64,000 nucleotides of DNA from Hemicordylus capensis (GCF_027244095.1 NC_069657.1:143278857-143342856); one strand, 5' to 3'. Counted from the first letter of the stretch, positions 22,839 through 34,987 are shown. Made by a program: numbers and translations. The notes: generated from the letters alone by a model not told the origin.

Positions 22839-24500
22839 AGTGTCTCACTGTTCTACCAGGTTTCCGTTATGCCCATTTTATTTATGTGTGTGTGTATGTT
22901 TTCATTAGCAACCAGGCACTCCCAGTTCACCCATCTTGGCTCAGAGGCTTCTGGCACTGGTATAGAAACATTTGTATGCCGAGTCTCTTACCTAGCATTG
23001 GCGTGTGCTAGTTCCCTTACTGTCATTTGACCAGCTGTCTGTCTGCTCTACTCCTGATTCTACTCTGTCCCCTTCTGCTTCATCTGAAACATTTGCACCC
23101 TCGCACCTTAAGAGATTTTGCTAATCCCTAACTAGATACCACCAAGTTCCTGTCGGCAATCTCCCAGGCATCATTTTAAAAGCTGCTCTGTGAACTTTTT
23201 TTTTATTTTGAGCACCAGCAGTCTGGTTCCATCTTGGTTCGAGTGGAGCCCATCCATTTTTGTACAGGCTTCGCTTGCCCCAAAATGTATCCCAGTGCCT
23301 CACAATCTGGTTCAATATGCTACCTAGCAGCCTAGAATAGGCTTCCAGGACCTCCCCACTGCGTTTCCCAGCATAATTGGTGCTGACATGCATCACAACA
23401 GCTGACTCCGCCCAAGCCCTGCCTAGCAATTGAGTGTTGCGTGAGGTCCGCAACCTTTGCACTAGGCAGGCAAGTCGCCGTGCGGTCTGCACGCAGGTCC
23501 TAAGCCCATCTCTCTCTGCCCCAACAATCTAATCACCCACTACTAGGAGGCCCCCACCCCACAGAGGAGTATCTTTGTGAGAAGATATGGGCGCATCGCC
23601 CAAGGAAGGGGTCCCTACTAAGGGAGCATTCCCCTCTTCCTCAGATGGATGTCTTCCTTCCCTGAGACCTTTATTCTCCCTGACAGCAGAGGAGCTGTCA
23701 GACTCAGAGTGGGATGCCTCTATCATGTCCCTGAGGGTCTCACCCACATACCTCTCGGCCTGCCTGAGCTTCTCCAGTCCTGCCCCCTGGGCTTCGAGGG
23801 AACAAATGACGACAATGAGTATTTATATACTGCTTTTCAACAAAAAGTTCCCAAAGCGGTTTACATAGATATAAATAAGTAAGTAAGGCTCCCTGTCCCC
23901 AAAGGGCTCACAATCGAAAAATAGACATCAGCAATAGCTACTGGAATGATGCTGTGCTGGGGATAGATAGGGCCAGTTGATCTCCCCCTGCTAAATAAAA
24001 AGAATCACCACTTTTAAAAGGTGCCTCTTTGCTCACTTAGCAGGAGGAGAGCAACTTGTTACCTGAGAGCCAGGAGCTCTTTGCATCGAGCACACACCCA
24101 TGATTTCTGTCCTTCAGGCAGACAGTAATGCACGCAATACACTGGGAAGCACCCCCTGCCCTGCTAGCTTTCTACCTTCATAACTGGTTTTATTGGCTAT
24201 TTAGAATATGTGGAGCTTGTTTACTATAAGCTTGGTCTTGGCTGCAGTTTGTCAGCTAAGTAGAGGTTTTAAGCTCTGTCCTCCAAGAAAATTTAAAAAG
24301 TGGGGTAGTACTTACCTTCTCCTAGTGCTGGTTGTTTCCTTTGAGATAAAGGGGGACCACTTGTGTGCCTTCCCACACACTTCCACGCCAAAGTCCAATG
24401 TCTGTTTGAAAACTGCTCACAAAGCTCCAGGGAGCAAATCTCCTCTGCTCTGAGCCTTGTCATGTTTAGAACTGCTTTCAGAAGAAAACTTGCATCGATC
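22839..24500 (-). mobile_element. CR1 LINE, part 2 (ORF1, esterase-like, and start of endonuclease)
   Basis: This continues the CR1 split by the DIRS. Next to the DIRS (22885-22840) MGITETW, the endonuclease start, can be read on the minus strand. 23492-23121 encodes an ORF1 esterase-like segment (ESAVVMHVSTNYAGKRSGEV, then LEAYSRLLG). 23747-23529 encodes a Ser/Glu-rich ORF1 segment ending PLWGGGLLVVGD. Beyond a SINE (23808-24053), 24160-24060 reads as a zinc-finger-like ORF1 start (HYCLPEGQKSWVCARCKEL). The region to about 24500 is probably 5' UTR. The outer end is uncertain. Confidence 0.75.
23808..24053 (-). repeat. SINE-like repeat (family of 30317 and 47035) inside CR1
   Basis: Minus-oriented copy of a repeat whose plus form runs from TGAGCAAAGAGGCACCTTTT, AGCAGGGGGAGATCAACTGG and GAGCCCTTTGGGGACAGGGA to AAACCGCTTTGGGAAC. 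Other copies are at 30317-30545 (+), 47035-47290 (+) and a fragment at 59165-59270 (-). CR1 ORF1 sequence lies on both sides. Confidence 0.8.
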
Positions 24501-24559
24501 TTTATCATTCCTAAGTGTAATGACTAGAGGTTAAAATTAGAACATACAATTAAGGCTGC

Positions 24560-25440
24560 AGTCATATGTCACTCATGCTGTGGTAGTGTCCAGATTGGAC
24601 TCCTGCAATGCACTCTACATGGGGCTGCCCTTGAATATGGTTTGGAAACTTCAGCTGGTCCAGAATGCTGCTGCAAGGATGCTTGTGGGGTGCAAGTTGC
24701 TTTACGAGGGTCACACCCAGTGTTCTCTCTCATCTTCTGCATCTGTGTGCGGAATGAGTTTTGTCTTGGGTGGCAGGCAGTCTGTGCGCATGTGCATTCA
24801 GAGTGGGACCATCCTGATTCTATCTGAGCGGGATCTAAAATTAACTGAGCGGACATGAAAAAACTTGTGAGCGCAGGCATGTGTGCACACCTTAGAGGGG
24901 ACCCTGATCACACCCATCTTGCAGCAGATTCATTTGTTACCAGTCTACTTGCAGGCTAGATTCAAGGCGCTGGTCTTGACCTTTAAAGCCCTACACAACT
25001 TAGGGCCGGGGTACCTGTTGGACCACATTCGCCCATATGAACCTGCCAGGGCCCTCCACAGCATCTCGGGCCCTGCTCATGGCCCCTGCCACTATTAGAG
25101 GTCTGGTTAGTAGACACTAGAGACGAGGCCTTTTCAGCTGTGGCCCCTCAGCTTGGAACACCCTCCCCGAAGAACTTTGCCATGCCCCCTCCCTCAGTGT
25201 TTTTAAAAAACAAGCACAACTTTTAAAATAAGCTTTTAAATGTTTTATCTGCTCCTTATATCTGTCCAATTTTTTTAGTTTTATAGTTATCAGTGTTTAG
25301 CTTATTAACTTTTAATTTAACTTTTTAAGCTTTATTAGTCTTTTACTTCACATTGTATCTGTTTTGTTGATGTTGTGTGCCATCCTGAGCAGTAGTGTAC
25401 TGGAGGGGCAGGGTATAAATGTGTTAAATAAATAAATGGG
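24560..25440 (+). mobile_element. 5'-truncated L2-like LINE with a MITE inside
   Basis: Only the C-terminal end of the polyprotein and the 3' UTR remain. SRLDSCNALYMGLPLN and [12 protein letters not shown] come before the MITE, and [20 protein letters not shown] and GPGYLLDHIRPYEPARAL after it. The tail ends GGCAGGGTATAAATGTGTTA followed by AATAAATAAATGG. The MITE at 24718-24906 interrupts the frame. Confidence 0.85.
24718..24906. mobile_element. hAT-type MITE inside L2-like LINE
   Basis: The termini are CAGTGTTCTCTCT and CCTTAGAGGGGACCCTG. The target duplication is GTCACACC (24710-24717) against ATCACACC (24907-24914), 7 of 8. It belongs to the same family as 14821-15016 and 63754-63944. 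Confidence 0.82.
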
Positions 25441-25507
25441 TGCTTACTTGGAAGTAAATCTTACTGAACTCAATGGGACTTACTTCTGAATAAACATGCA
25501 TAGATCC
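25441..25507 (+). repeat. Short squamate interspersed repeat
   Basis: It contains CTGAACTCAATGGGACTTAC then TTCTGAATAAACATGCATAG, a motif also present in reverse at about 43615-43695 and, split by a MITE, at 62130-62350. Confidence 0.55.
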
Positions 25508-25618
25508 TTGCAGAACACCTGCGAAGGGCAGAATTCCTAGAGAGCGGCAACTACATTCTCAGGATTGTGTTTACTTCACAGAAATCTGGCTCCAGAGAGA
25601 GAGAGAGGTTCTGCTGCC

Positions 25619-25745
25619 ATGGGCCCTCCTGCTGTGAATCCCAAGATTCTGTATCGGAATTCCCGCCTGCTCCGCATGGTGTTCCTGCAGCTTCATCGCC
25701 AGCAGAGGGCTGACTTATTTTGTGATGTTGTACTGCAAGCAGAAG
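25619..25745 (+). CDS. BTBD18: BTBD18 coding exon 1
   Basis: Encodes residues 1-42 plus one base of codon 43. The donor is GAAG|GTAATT. A possible acceptor (TTTACTTCACAG, near 25581) lies just upstream, suggesting the ATG exon is not the first exon of the transcript. Confidence 0.95.
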
Positions 25746-28700
25746 GTAATTATTGTCAAACTGGAAGGGATTAGGGTGTATTGATTGATATTGGGATTGG
25801 AAAATCCCAGGTGCCTGGTTGCCTGTATGTTTTAGAAGTTTTGTGCCAGTGCCCAAACCTCAAAATAGTTGCTCATCTCTGTAAAAAAGCTGGCACCTAG
25901 AATTCTGATGGTGGCTGCTAATCATTCAAAGTGTATTTTAGATTCCTGACGAATACCTTGTCTGTAGGATTAACAAGAGTGCTCCTTATTCATGCTTTTA
26001 GTGTAGTGGTCGTTTCCTATCGTCTCTGAAGGGGAACTCTAAAGTTAGGGCTTTGCCCCGGAAGCTGATTTCGATACCATGGCTCAGCCTTGGGAGATAT
26101 GAAGCACTAATAACCCTTTTCAGACATAATATTGTGTATGTACATTCAGGTGTCTGAACACATGTTCATGTTTTTGTGTGAATGACTGTACATGTTTGTT
26201 TTAAAAGCGAACCTGGGTACAGGTCCCTCAAATGCATGGTACAGAGTGTACTGCTCTTCATGCATTGAACATAATGTGTGAATAGGGCTATTATCTCTGT
26301 GCATGAGCAGAGTATCATTCTCTCACCATTGAATAACCACAACCTTCCTCTAATCACTAGGAACCTCAGGCAGGCATGAGCTGTGGTATCCTTCATTTTT
26401 AAAATATTAAACCATACCCAAGGTTGACATTTTCACATGAGTTATACAGAAATATGTAATGGTAATAGAGAAAGTACAGTCCAGCCAAACTAGGGTCCTG
26501 TTGACTTCAGTTGATTTAATGTTGTGCTTAACATTCCTATCATGATCAGTAGTGTCACACCGTACTTTACTAGGGGTGAATTGTTCCTGTGGCTTTTACA
26601 CATGTATCCTGCATGCCTGTTGGAATGGATAGAATACTCATAGCGTTCTTTGATTGGCAATATGCCTGGCCACAAACAAATATGAGCACACGTTCATTAC
26701 TGAATTTTTTTCTATACAAGCCCAGCTGAAACAAGCAAGACCATATTTGCACAGGGAAAGTTCATGTGTGAGTTTGTGTGCTTAAAAAAAAAAAAAAGTA
26801 GAATCCATCCTATCCAGTGTTAGCGTTGGAGTGGCCTCAAAACTAGGATAGCAGGAAGCAGAACAACTTTCTAGTAATTGCATTGTTCTCTTAATGACAG
26901 TGACTTCAGAAGGAATTGTGGAAGCAAATGGTTATACCTAATTGAGCTGCTGAGAGACTAAATCTTCTCCAGCAGGGAAACAGAGTGCATCTAACAGTGG
27001 GTTGCTCCTCATTACTCGCTCCTGGACAGGGCCAATCAGAAAAGTCAAGTGTTCCCTCTCGAGCAGAAGGAGCCACCCCTGGAATCCCAGTTCCGGCTTG
27101 TCTAGCTCCAGAACAGCAGGGCAGCCACGGTGCTCTTCATTCCTTCAGTTTTTCTTTTTCATACTACTTAAGTTCTCGGACAGGAACTTCTCAATCCTAC
27201 CTCTCTTATTTTTCTCTCAACCAGCACAACAAAAAACACTCTCTAGATTTATGATATCCGGCCAAAGCATGTTGACCAGGAAATCAGCCCGTGACACAGA
27301 CAGCTCCCCTGCGGGTGCTGGCCTACTTTCCACCACATATGACTGCACCAAGCGCGCTCCAGGCCCGAGCTGCCCAGGAAAAGGAAGAAAACAGTGGCTG
27401 GATCAGGCTCCATTTTGCATACTGACTCTTCAGTAGTGCAGGAGGCCTGTTTACTCAGGCAGGTGGAAGGAGGGCTGTGTGTTCCAGAAGTCCCCACTCC
27501 CATCAGCTCTGGCTTCCCATCAGTATCTTCAGCTTCTGGAGGCGCCCTACTTAGGTGTGCAGGGAGCTCTTTTGAGGTAGGGGCAGGTGCGGCCTGTGAA
27601 CACGCCTCCAGGGTGGTGGCAGATGGCATCTTTAAGTGTGTTTACCCTGGGCAGCCGGTGCTCCGTGCTGCCCAGCAGCCTCCGTGGTGGGGAATCGCCT
27701 CCACCGCTCACCTGGCTCTCACAGAGGCAACCCCCATTTTCGGGCAGGGTGGTCCCCTGTGGGTAGGGGCTCCATTCATTTTCAACCCTGTCCCTGGTTC
27801 TGGGGAGGTCAAGATCTTTTTGGACCCCTTCGTTGGGGACAACCCACTCCCTAATAACATTAAGCAATGGCTCAGGCAGATAGTGCTGCAGAAAGTAAAG
27901 AAGGGCTTCTCTGATCACCACATTCCCTTCACCACAGGGGGTGTAGCACTTTGGCTTGGCCATCCAATTTTTACACGAATAGCTCCTCCTTTCTTCACAA
28001 GCCACTTGCCCCTAGGCAGACACTCGAACCTTGCTCCCACTCTTCAGAGGGTTCTGAATGGGGCTTCTCTAATCCATTAGATAGGTTCAGATCTCCAAAA
28101 GGAAGATTCCCACCCCGTCAGACCTAACTCTCCCCCCAGCCCCGGGCTGACACAAACTCTAACGATAATATCGATTCCCCATCCTCTCCTGACCTGGAGA
28201 AAAGCATCAACTCTGAGTCTTCTAACTCATAGAGAGTGCCATCTGACATGATGATGATGATGAATGGGAGGACCTTTCTTTGGATGAGTTGGAGTTTAGT
28301 TCTGCTCCTTCTCATAGACTCTTCAAGCAAGAGGAATTTGCAGCCCTCCTTCGTAAGGCACGCAGCATTTTGAACTTGATTCCTCCCATGATGCTCGGTC
28401 TCGGGGAGCCATCACAAGAGAGCAAAAAAGAAACTTTTGCAACAGTCTGACCTCCATATTCCCTGCCCAAAATTCCTTAAGAATGTGTTCCTAGAGGAAT
28501 ATAAATTTCCATGTATAAACGGGGCTCTCCCTGCTTGCACAAAGTGCCTTTCTAGAGTACCCCATGACATCATGGAGCTTCTAAAAGTACCCCTAATCAA
28601 TGCTCTGGTGGCTGCTCTTGTCAGTGGAGCAGTATTATCCAAGGATGGGGATGATTTTCTCAGGGATTTTGAGGACAAATGCTGCGATTTTAGCGCAGGT

Positions 28701-31700
28701 CTCATGAAGTCTATGCATATGACCATGGCTACCTCTGTTTCCTAGAGCCTTCATACTGTGGATTAAGGAACTAGTTGATATCATTCCACAGGGCAATCCA
28801 CAGCTCCGCCAAGGTTCAGACATGTTGCTAAAGGCTTCATCCTTGATAGCAGCTGCTAGTTTCGATTCACTTCAGTTCTCAGCAAAGGGCACTTGCTGCA
28901 GATGTCTCTCTTACGAAACACCTCTGGTTAAAGAACTGGAAGGTGGGTCATAAACCTAGATCCAATTTGGCTAGAACGCTATGCTTTCTTCCCAAAGCAA
29001 GGACAAAAAAGGGGTTTGGCCACTTGAATTCTTCCATTCGTTCCTCTCACTCGATCAGGTTTAAACAACCCTGAGAGAACTGTTTCAACTGGTGCTTGAA
29101 CCCATCCTGTCACATAGTTCATCTGGGTGCACCCACAGATATAGCGCAGGATTTTGTGTATCTCCCTCAGCTCAGGATAAAGTCTGTAGTGCAGACTTGT
29201 TACAAGATGAGGGCTCCAAAATCCCAACCTGTCCATCCTCATCCACCTGCTGGTAAGCATGGTCTCTTGGTCTCGGACACAATCAGACACAAGGTCTGAT
29301 TCCTTGTGTTAGATTTCACTCAGGTCTGCTCCAGTAGGCCCTCCTGCCATGGCAAGACAGGGATAGTCTCCAGTGCATGGGGTCCAATACCCATCTCCAC
29401 AAGTAACTGCTTTGGTGGGTTTCCCCATCTCTGAGCAGCAGGGAATCCTTCCTCTCTTCGGACAAGATTCAGGTCACCACAGATGGCAGCCTTTTCGGGA
29501 GGGGTGGTCACTGCAGTTCTCGGATAGCACAGGGGCAGTGGTCACAGGAAGAGTAGTCGCACAGAATCAATTGGCTGGAACTCAGGGCAATTCGTTTTTC
29601 TCTCCTGGGCTTCCAGTCAGTAGCTCACCACCATCCCGTTCTTGTCCGAATGGACAATGCCACAGCCAAAGCTCATGTAAACAGGCAGGGAGGCACTCAA
29701 TCCAAGTTCCTTATGGCAGAGGCCACACTACTGTTTGGCTGGGCAAAGAGTCACCTACTGTCAATTTCAGTAGAGCACATCCGGGGAACAGACGATCCAA
29801 GCCAACTGGTTCAGCAGGCAGGATATAAACCAGGGGGAATAGTCTCTCAACCACAGGACCTTTCAGGAAATTTGTTGTAGGATCGGCATTACGGAAATGG
29901 ATCTCTTCACTTCTCCCGTCAATGCCAAGTTTCTGATGTTCTTCTCGAGATTCCAAAGTCCTCTGGCCGAGGGCCTGGACACTAGTGGCCTATGGGCCTC
30001 CTGTTTACTTTTCTGCCACAGGCAGTTCTTCACAAACAATTCAGAGGATCAGGTTGTGCGAGGTGGAAGTAGTTCTAGTAGCTCCAGCCTGACCATGCAG
30101 ACTGTGGTTTTCAGACTTAATCCAACTGTCTGTGGAACCTCCACTTCCTCTAGGGGAGAGCCTAGTTCTTTCCCTGGGTGTTCCATCCGCCATCCGGACT
30201 AGGGCTGGTTGAGTCTCAAAGCATGGTGGTTGAGTGGGAGGCCCTAAAGAAAAAAGAGTAGTCTGAGAATGTGTTAAATGCCTGGATGGCTTCAAGGAGA
30301 GGTTCTACCCCTGCTAACTGAGCAAAGAGGCGCCTTTTACTGTAGTGATTCTCTTTATTGAGCAGGGGGAGATTAACTGGCCCTATCCACCCCCAGCACA
30401 GTACTTCCAGTGACTGTTGCTGGTGTGTGTCTTATGTTTCTTTTTAGAATGTGAGCCCTTTGGGGACAGGGAGCCATCTTATTTATTATTTCTTTTTGTA
30501 AACCACCCTGAGCCATTTTTGGAAGGGCGGTATAGAAATCAAATTATTATTATTACTACAAGGGAATGGCCCCAGCCTTGGCATTTACTACTCCATTCTT
30601 GTCTTCTTACAGAGCAGTCCAGACAGCCAGTGTTCCCCCTAATTTTTATCAGTAAGCAGAAAGAGTTTTGTTCTGGGTGGGAATATCAAGGTAGTGTTGC
30701 ACAACTCTCACTCTTACTCTTGATGCGCTGTGCAGATTTTTTAAAATCTCCACCACCACCTTGAAATTCTGCCAGTCTCCTTGGGCTATTGGGGTCGATC
30801 CGGCTCTCCCCACTTGCTGCTCGGGCTCTGAGTCCCATTTGCAGCCATCTATCCCATCGAGCTGGGAGGGAGTCTCTGCACCCAGCTTCTGAGCTCCCAT
30901 TTGCATGGCAAGATCCCACACCCCTGCCTCTCCCCGCCTGCTGCTTGGACTCTTGTGAAAACTGCTGCTCACTTCCTCTGCGGCTGCTCTTCTCACCCGC
31001 TCCCTCTGCCTCTCCCTTTCCGCCAACTCAGTCCCACGTGGCAGCGGCAGAAAATGGGATTCAGAGGGAGATGATGCTCTCCTTCACAAGAGCTCAAGTG
31101 GAGAGAGGCGGAGGCATGGCCTCTGGACAAGATCCCTCAAGTCCACCTCCCCTGTCCACCACTCGGGCTCTTGTAAAGGAAGGAATCGTCTTCCTCCAAG
31201 TCCAGTTTACTGCCATCACCACGTGGGATCGAGTGGGGAGAGGCGGGGGTGGGAAGAGGCAATGGAGAAAGGCAGGGGCGGGGGAGCAGCAGCAGCCACC
31301 ATAGAGGAAGTGAGCAGCAGTTAAGGCTCGCTGCGCAGGAGGCTTGGGGTGTGTGCGCATGTGCAGCTGCGCTCCTTAGAGGAAACAGTAGTTGACACCC
31401 AATACCTTGAAAAGACAGGTGGTGGCTCTGTCATGTGTCCCTAAGGTCAAGCATTCTTCACCCCTATCAAGAGATTTTTGAGGGGAGTAGTACTTCTCAG
31501 TCCTCCCATTATCCATTGGTTTTCTACCTGGAATTTAAACTTAGTTCTTCAGACTCTCACAAACCCCGTTTTTGAGCCCCTCAGATCAGTGAACTTTGTT
31601 TCTTGCCTGGAAAAGTTCTCTTGTTGGACACAATCACCTCAGCCAGAAGAGTCTCTGAATTAGGCACACTTTTGGTCAGGAAGGAATTGTGTCAATTTTT

Positions 31701-34700
31701 TCTTAACTACATTTTGCTCAGGACTGATCCCTCCTTCATTCCTAAAGTAAACACCACCTTCCGTGGGTCTCGGGGAATGTTTCTCCCTTCCTTTTGCCTT
31801 AATCCCACTATTGCCAAAGAGAAATCTTGGTATACTCTTGATCTCAGACGTGTCATTAAAATTTTAAAATTTACCTTAGGCGGACAAAAGGTCTTCACCA
31901 ATTGGAGCCCTTCTTCATCTCCTTCAGTTCCTACTCCTTGGCGGGCAAGGTCTCCTCCTCCACACTTACCAGATGGATTAGAGCGTGCATGTATCAAGCC
32001 TACTCAGTTGTCTGTCTGGAGTGATGGCACATTCCATGCATAGTACTGCTGCTTCGGCTGCTTTTTCTACTCTGGCACCATTGGTTGATATTTGTCAGGC
32101 AGCCATGTGGGCCTCTTATTCCTCCTTTATCTGCCACTTTAAGCTGAGTTCTGATGTCTGCATCCTTTGGGGAAAGAGTGCTATAGCACAGCAAGTAGTT
32201 AAGATGTAATTGGCAGAGATTTGCCCTCCCAGTGGGACTGAAGCCAATGTAGGGCCCACTGTCGTATGCACTCCTTCCCTGCTAGAGAATGGAACATTGT
32301 GACTTACCTGAAGTGTCCATTCTAAACAGGGAAATGGAGTGCAGCCATCCTGCCCAATGGTCTCTGCATCCTTCCTCTTCAATTTTATCTGAGTGATTAG
32401 TACACTTAAGCTTACCACTTTTTTCCTCAGTTGTTCCCCTCTTCTCTGGGGATTCAGGCTGGAGATACTGTTTTTCTTTGTTCCTGTCTTCTGTTGCCTA
32501 TGATTCTGGACCTCATTTTAACGTATGCACCGTTGGCTTAGTCAGTTGGACCTGGGATTCCAGAGGAGGCTCCTCCTACTTGGGGAGGAGCATGACGTTT
32601 CTGATTGGTCCTTTCTTGGAGCAATAAATGAGGAACAACCCATTGTTGGATGCACTCCATTTCCCTGCTGAGAATGGACTCTTCAAGCAAGTCACAGTGT
32701 TCCAATTGCAAAATATAATATATTCTTTAAATAGAAATATGTAGGGAAGATTAAACACTGCAACCCTCTGATACCTTTACTTATTAAATGAAGAGAAATG
32801 TCTGAGAAATATTACTTGGAGTGTCCCAAGTTAATTGGGGAGCTGGAGCATTTCAGGGACAACTCATCCTCTACCAAGAGGAGTTCTATTGAAGATTATC
32901 TATTGATAATACAGTACCTGCTAATTATGGTGTTCTTTGCAGGGCAAGCTGTCCCAGCTCACTGTTGCATCCTGTCCGCTTGCAGCCCCTTCTTCACAGA
33001 GCGTTTGGAGCGAGAAATGCCCCCCAAGGGGCATAAGGTGGTGCTGGAGCTCCGGGGGCTGAAGATTGGGACATTGCGTAAACTGGTTGATTTCCTCTAC
33101 ACCTCTGAAATGGAGGTGTCCCGGGAAGAAGCCCAGGATGTCCTTGCAGCTGCCCGGCAGCTACAGGTGTCGGAGCTGGAGTCACTGCAGCTCGAGGGAG
33201 GAAAGCTGGTTAAAAAAGCATGGGGCCGGCGCTTGAACCGGGACTGCCTACAGCTGTCCAGTCCGATATCCATTCCAGAGGCCAGGCTGATCCAGTCTCC
33301 CCCTGCCTGTAGTGGTAGCTCCCTGACATCCTGGCTGATCACGGGCAAGCACAACCCAGTAGTGAAGCTTCCATGCACCAAGGCAATGAGTCGCAATAGT
33401 GATGCTGAGCAGAGAGAAACCAAGAAGCAAAAACCTGCTGCAGCATCACTGAGTGGAGGCAAAGAGCAGGTGGCTGAAGATTCAGCAGCAACCCCTGAAC
33501 CCCTTAGAGCTAAAGCTAGGAAGCATCCAGCAGGAACAGTACGGAATGTGGTGGGAAGTGATGTGAAAGGCAGTCTGCACACACTGCAGCCCAGGCCTGG
33601 AGAGAAGCAAACCCTAGCTAGCTCTCAGGAGTCAAAGAAGATCAAGCTCAGCCGTCCAAAGCTTTCCTCGCAGGCTTTGCCCATATCCTCTGCTACCGAA
33701 GACTGTGATGCTGTGGCAACCAACAAGGCCTCAAGGTCCATCAGACGCCTGTGGCGGCAGAAAAGTCCTCTTGGCAAGAATGAGGCAGAAGGTGGTGTCA
33801 GTCTGCTTGGAATCTGGAGCCCCCCTCCACTTCCAAAGGCAACGAAGGGCAGAAAGCGCAACTCCAGTGAGCCGTCTCCGTGCTCCAGTTCTCCCGGTGA
33901 GGCGAGGCAAATTGGCCGGGTCAAGCTCAGGAAAGTCATCAATGGCAGCTGCTGGGAGGTAGTACAGGAGCCACCAGCTGCACAGCCCATAAAAGCAGCA
34001 AACTCTGTACCTGTTTTGGCCGACGACGGCTCCCCACCTCAGCTCGGCTCTCTTGAGCAAGAGATTGTAGACTTGCAACAGCCTCCCAGTTCTTCTCAGC
34101 TGCTGCCGGCAAAACTGGAGACTGCCCCTCTCAGTGAGAAGGCCCTGGCCAGTCAGGCTGAGAGCAAGGTGGCCTTGGAGGAAGAGAATAGTGCTGTTGA
34201 TGATCCTTACGAGCTGAATGTGTTTATGCTGGAGCAGCTGGCTGACGAGAAATATGACAACAACCTGGCTTCTGCTGGGGAGCTGGAACACATGCTGGAT
34301 TTGCTTCTGGCTGATGATGAGACCGCCACTGGGGAACCTCAAGGCACTGCTGCTCCAGAGGGCATGCCTATGTCATACCCTGCACCAGGAGAAAAGAAGA
34401 TGCCGCTGGGAAATGCTGGAGCGGAGGAGAGAGATGGTTCTGCAGACACTTTACTGTGTCCACAGTCGATCGAGGCAGGAAGCCGTCCCCCACAAGGGGA
34501 GCAAGAGGCTGCTCTTGCCAAGATCAGCAAAGGGTCTCCTGGCTCAGCAGACAGGGGTCCCTTTTTAGCCCTTGTTTGTAGGGATCCTCCTCTTGTGACA
34601 TCTCAACCCAGTGGAGACTGTCTTGCCTTTTGCAAACCAGCCTCTGCCCAGCTGGATAGTTGGACAACTCAGCCGCAATGGCCTGTGGTGGAGAAAGAGG

Positions 34701-34987
34701 CTGCAAGGCTTGCTGGCCTCCTGCCTGCCACTGTGATGGGTGGCGAGGACCAAGGGTTTCCCTCCTGTAGAGTGGGGGCTTCAGGTGCAGAGACGAAGCC
34801 CTGTTCTCAAGCATTGCTCAGGAGCCCTTTGCAGCACAGCTTGGACTGCAAGCTGCTTCCACTGTTAGCCAGTTTGGAAGAGGAAGAGATAGATGTTGGC
34901 GGGGCAGAGGAGCTCTTTGTAAGCATTGAGTGTGTCCGGCCAGATCCTTCTCCAGTGTCTGAAAGTGATGTAGATGTTCTGAACTAG
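25619..34987 (+). CDS. BTBD18: BTBD18, BTB domain-containing protein 18 (two coding exons)
   Basis: Spliced CDS 25619-25745 + 32943-34987, 723 codons plus stop (human about 712 aa). The start ATG has a good context (GCCATGG). Exon 1 gives ILYRNSRLLRMVFLQLHRQQ and DLFCDVVLQAE. Exon 2 completes the BTB fold with AVPAHCCILSACSPFFTERL, LRKLVDFLYTSEMEV and LQVSELESLQLEGGKLVK. The long middle is low-complexity, basic and Ser/Pro-rich. A conserved block, GRVKLRKVINGSCWEVVQE, lies near residues 360-385. The C-terminus is acidic (LASLEEEEIDV, ending SESDVDVLN). In mouse the protein is a spermatocyte nuclear factor that promotes transcription elongation at some piRNA-producing loci; that role is assumed here from homology. 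The single coding intron is almost filled by a DIRS fossil in the same orientation. Confidence 0.96.
25746..26959 (+). other. BTBD18 intron, unique part
   Basis: No exon or clear repeat was seen. There is a poly-A run near 26785-26798. Confidence 0.5.
26970..27100 (+). repeat. Left ITR of the intronic DIRS
   Basis: Aligns in inverse with about 32545-32690 over roughly 130 bases with scattered differences. Confidence 0.8.
30317..30545 (+). repeat. SINE-like repeat nested in the intronic DIRS
   Basis: Plus-oriented copy of the family at 23808-24053 and 47035-47290. It starts AACTGAGCAAAGAGGCGCCT, contains GTGAGCCCTTTGGGGACAGG and ends in GGAAGGGCGGTATAGAAATC plus a short ATT repeat. Confidence 0.82.
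30628..31388. mobile_element. GC-rich nonautonomous hAT-like insertion nested in the intronic DIRS
   Basis: It starts CAGTGTTCCCCCTAA and ends CTCCTTAGAGGAAACAG, matching the termini of the MITE family seen elsewhere in the window but with a longer GC-rich interior (about 760 bp). That interior has an imperfect inverted repeat (CTTCACAAGAGCTCAAGTGG near 31082 against CCACTCGGGCTCTTGTAAAG near 31158). The target duplication is unclear. No coding potential is supported; the proline/arginine-rich frames are composition effects. Confidence 0.6.
32275..32345 (+). repeat. Internal complementary region of the intronic DIRS
   Basis: GAATGGAACATTGTGACTTA followed by CCTGAAGTGTCCATTC is the reverse counterpart of the right extremity near 32670-32705. 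Confidence 0.7.
32943..34987 (+). CDS. BTBD18: BTBD18 coding exon 2
   Basis: The acceptor is TGTTCTTTGCAG|GGCAAG; the first two bases finish codon 43 (Gly). It is a single 2045-base exon running to the TAG at 34985-34987, with no internal stop. The large 3' exon is typical of this gene. Confidence 0.96.

Larger units (their letters stand above)
26960..32705 (+). mobile_element. Old DIRS-type retroelement (fossil) in the BTBD18 intron
   Basis: About 5.7 kb, plus orientation. The ends are inverted repeats (about 26970-27100 and 32545-32690) that share AGCAGGGAAA, GAGTGCATC, GACCAATCAGAAA-like and TGGAATCCCAG blocks. An internal complementary region (about 32275-32345) matches the outer right end, as expected of DIRS. 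Recognisable parts are a gag-like region (27250-28760), a worn RT/RNase H region (28760-30200) and a tyrosine recombinase region (31480-32210; TSARRVSELGTL is readable). It is heavily decayed, with well over ten breaks, and carries a nested SINE and a GC-rich insertion. It is older than the DIRS at 16608 and of a different subfamily, because the ITR sequences differ. Confidence 0.82.

Noticed and set aside
30649-31360. Arginine/proline-rich frames in the BTBD18 intron
   Set aside because: They lie in a GC-rich nonautonomous insertion with MITE-type ends, not in a gene.
32798-32942. In-frame upstream extension of BTBD18 exon 2 giving a longer single-exon protein
   Set aside because: A strong acceptor at 32941-32942 and homology of exon 1 to the human N-terminus show the extension is intronic.
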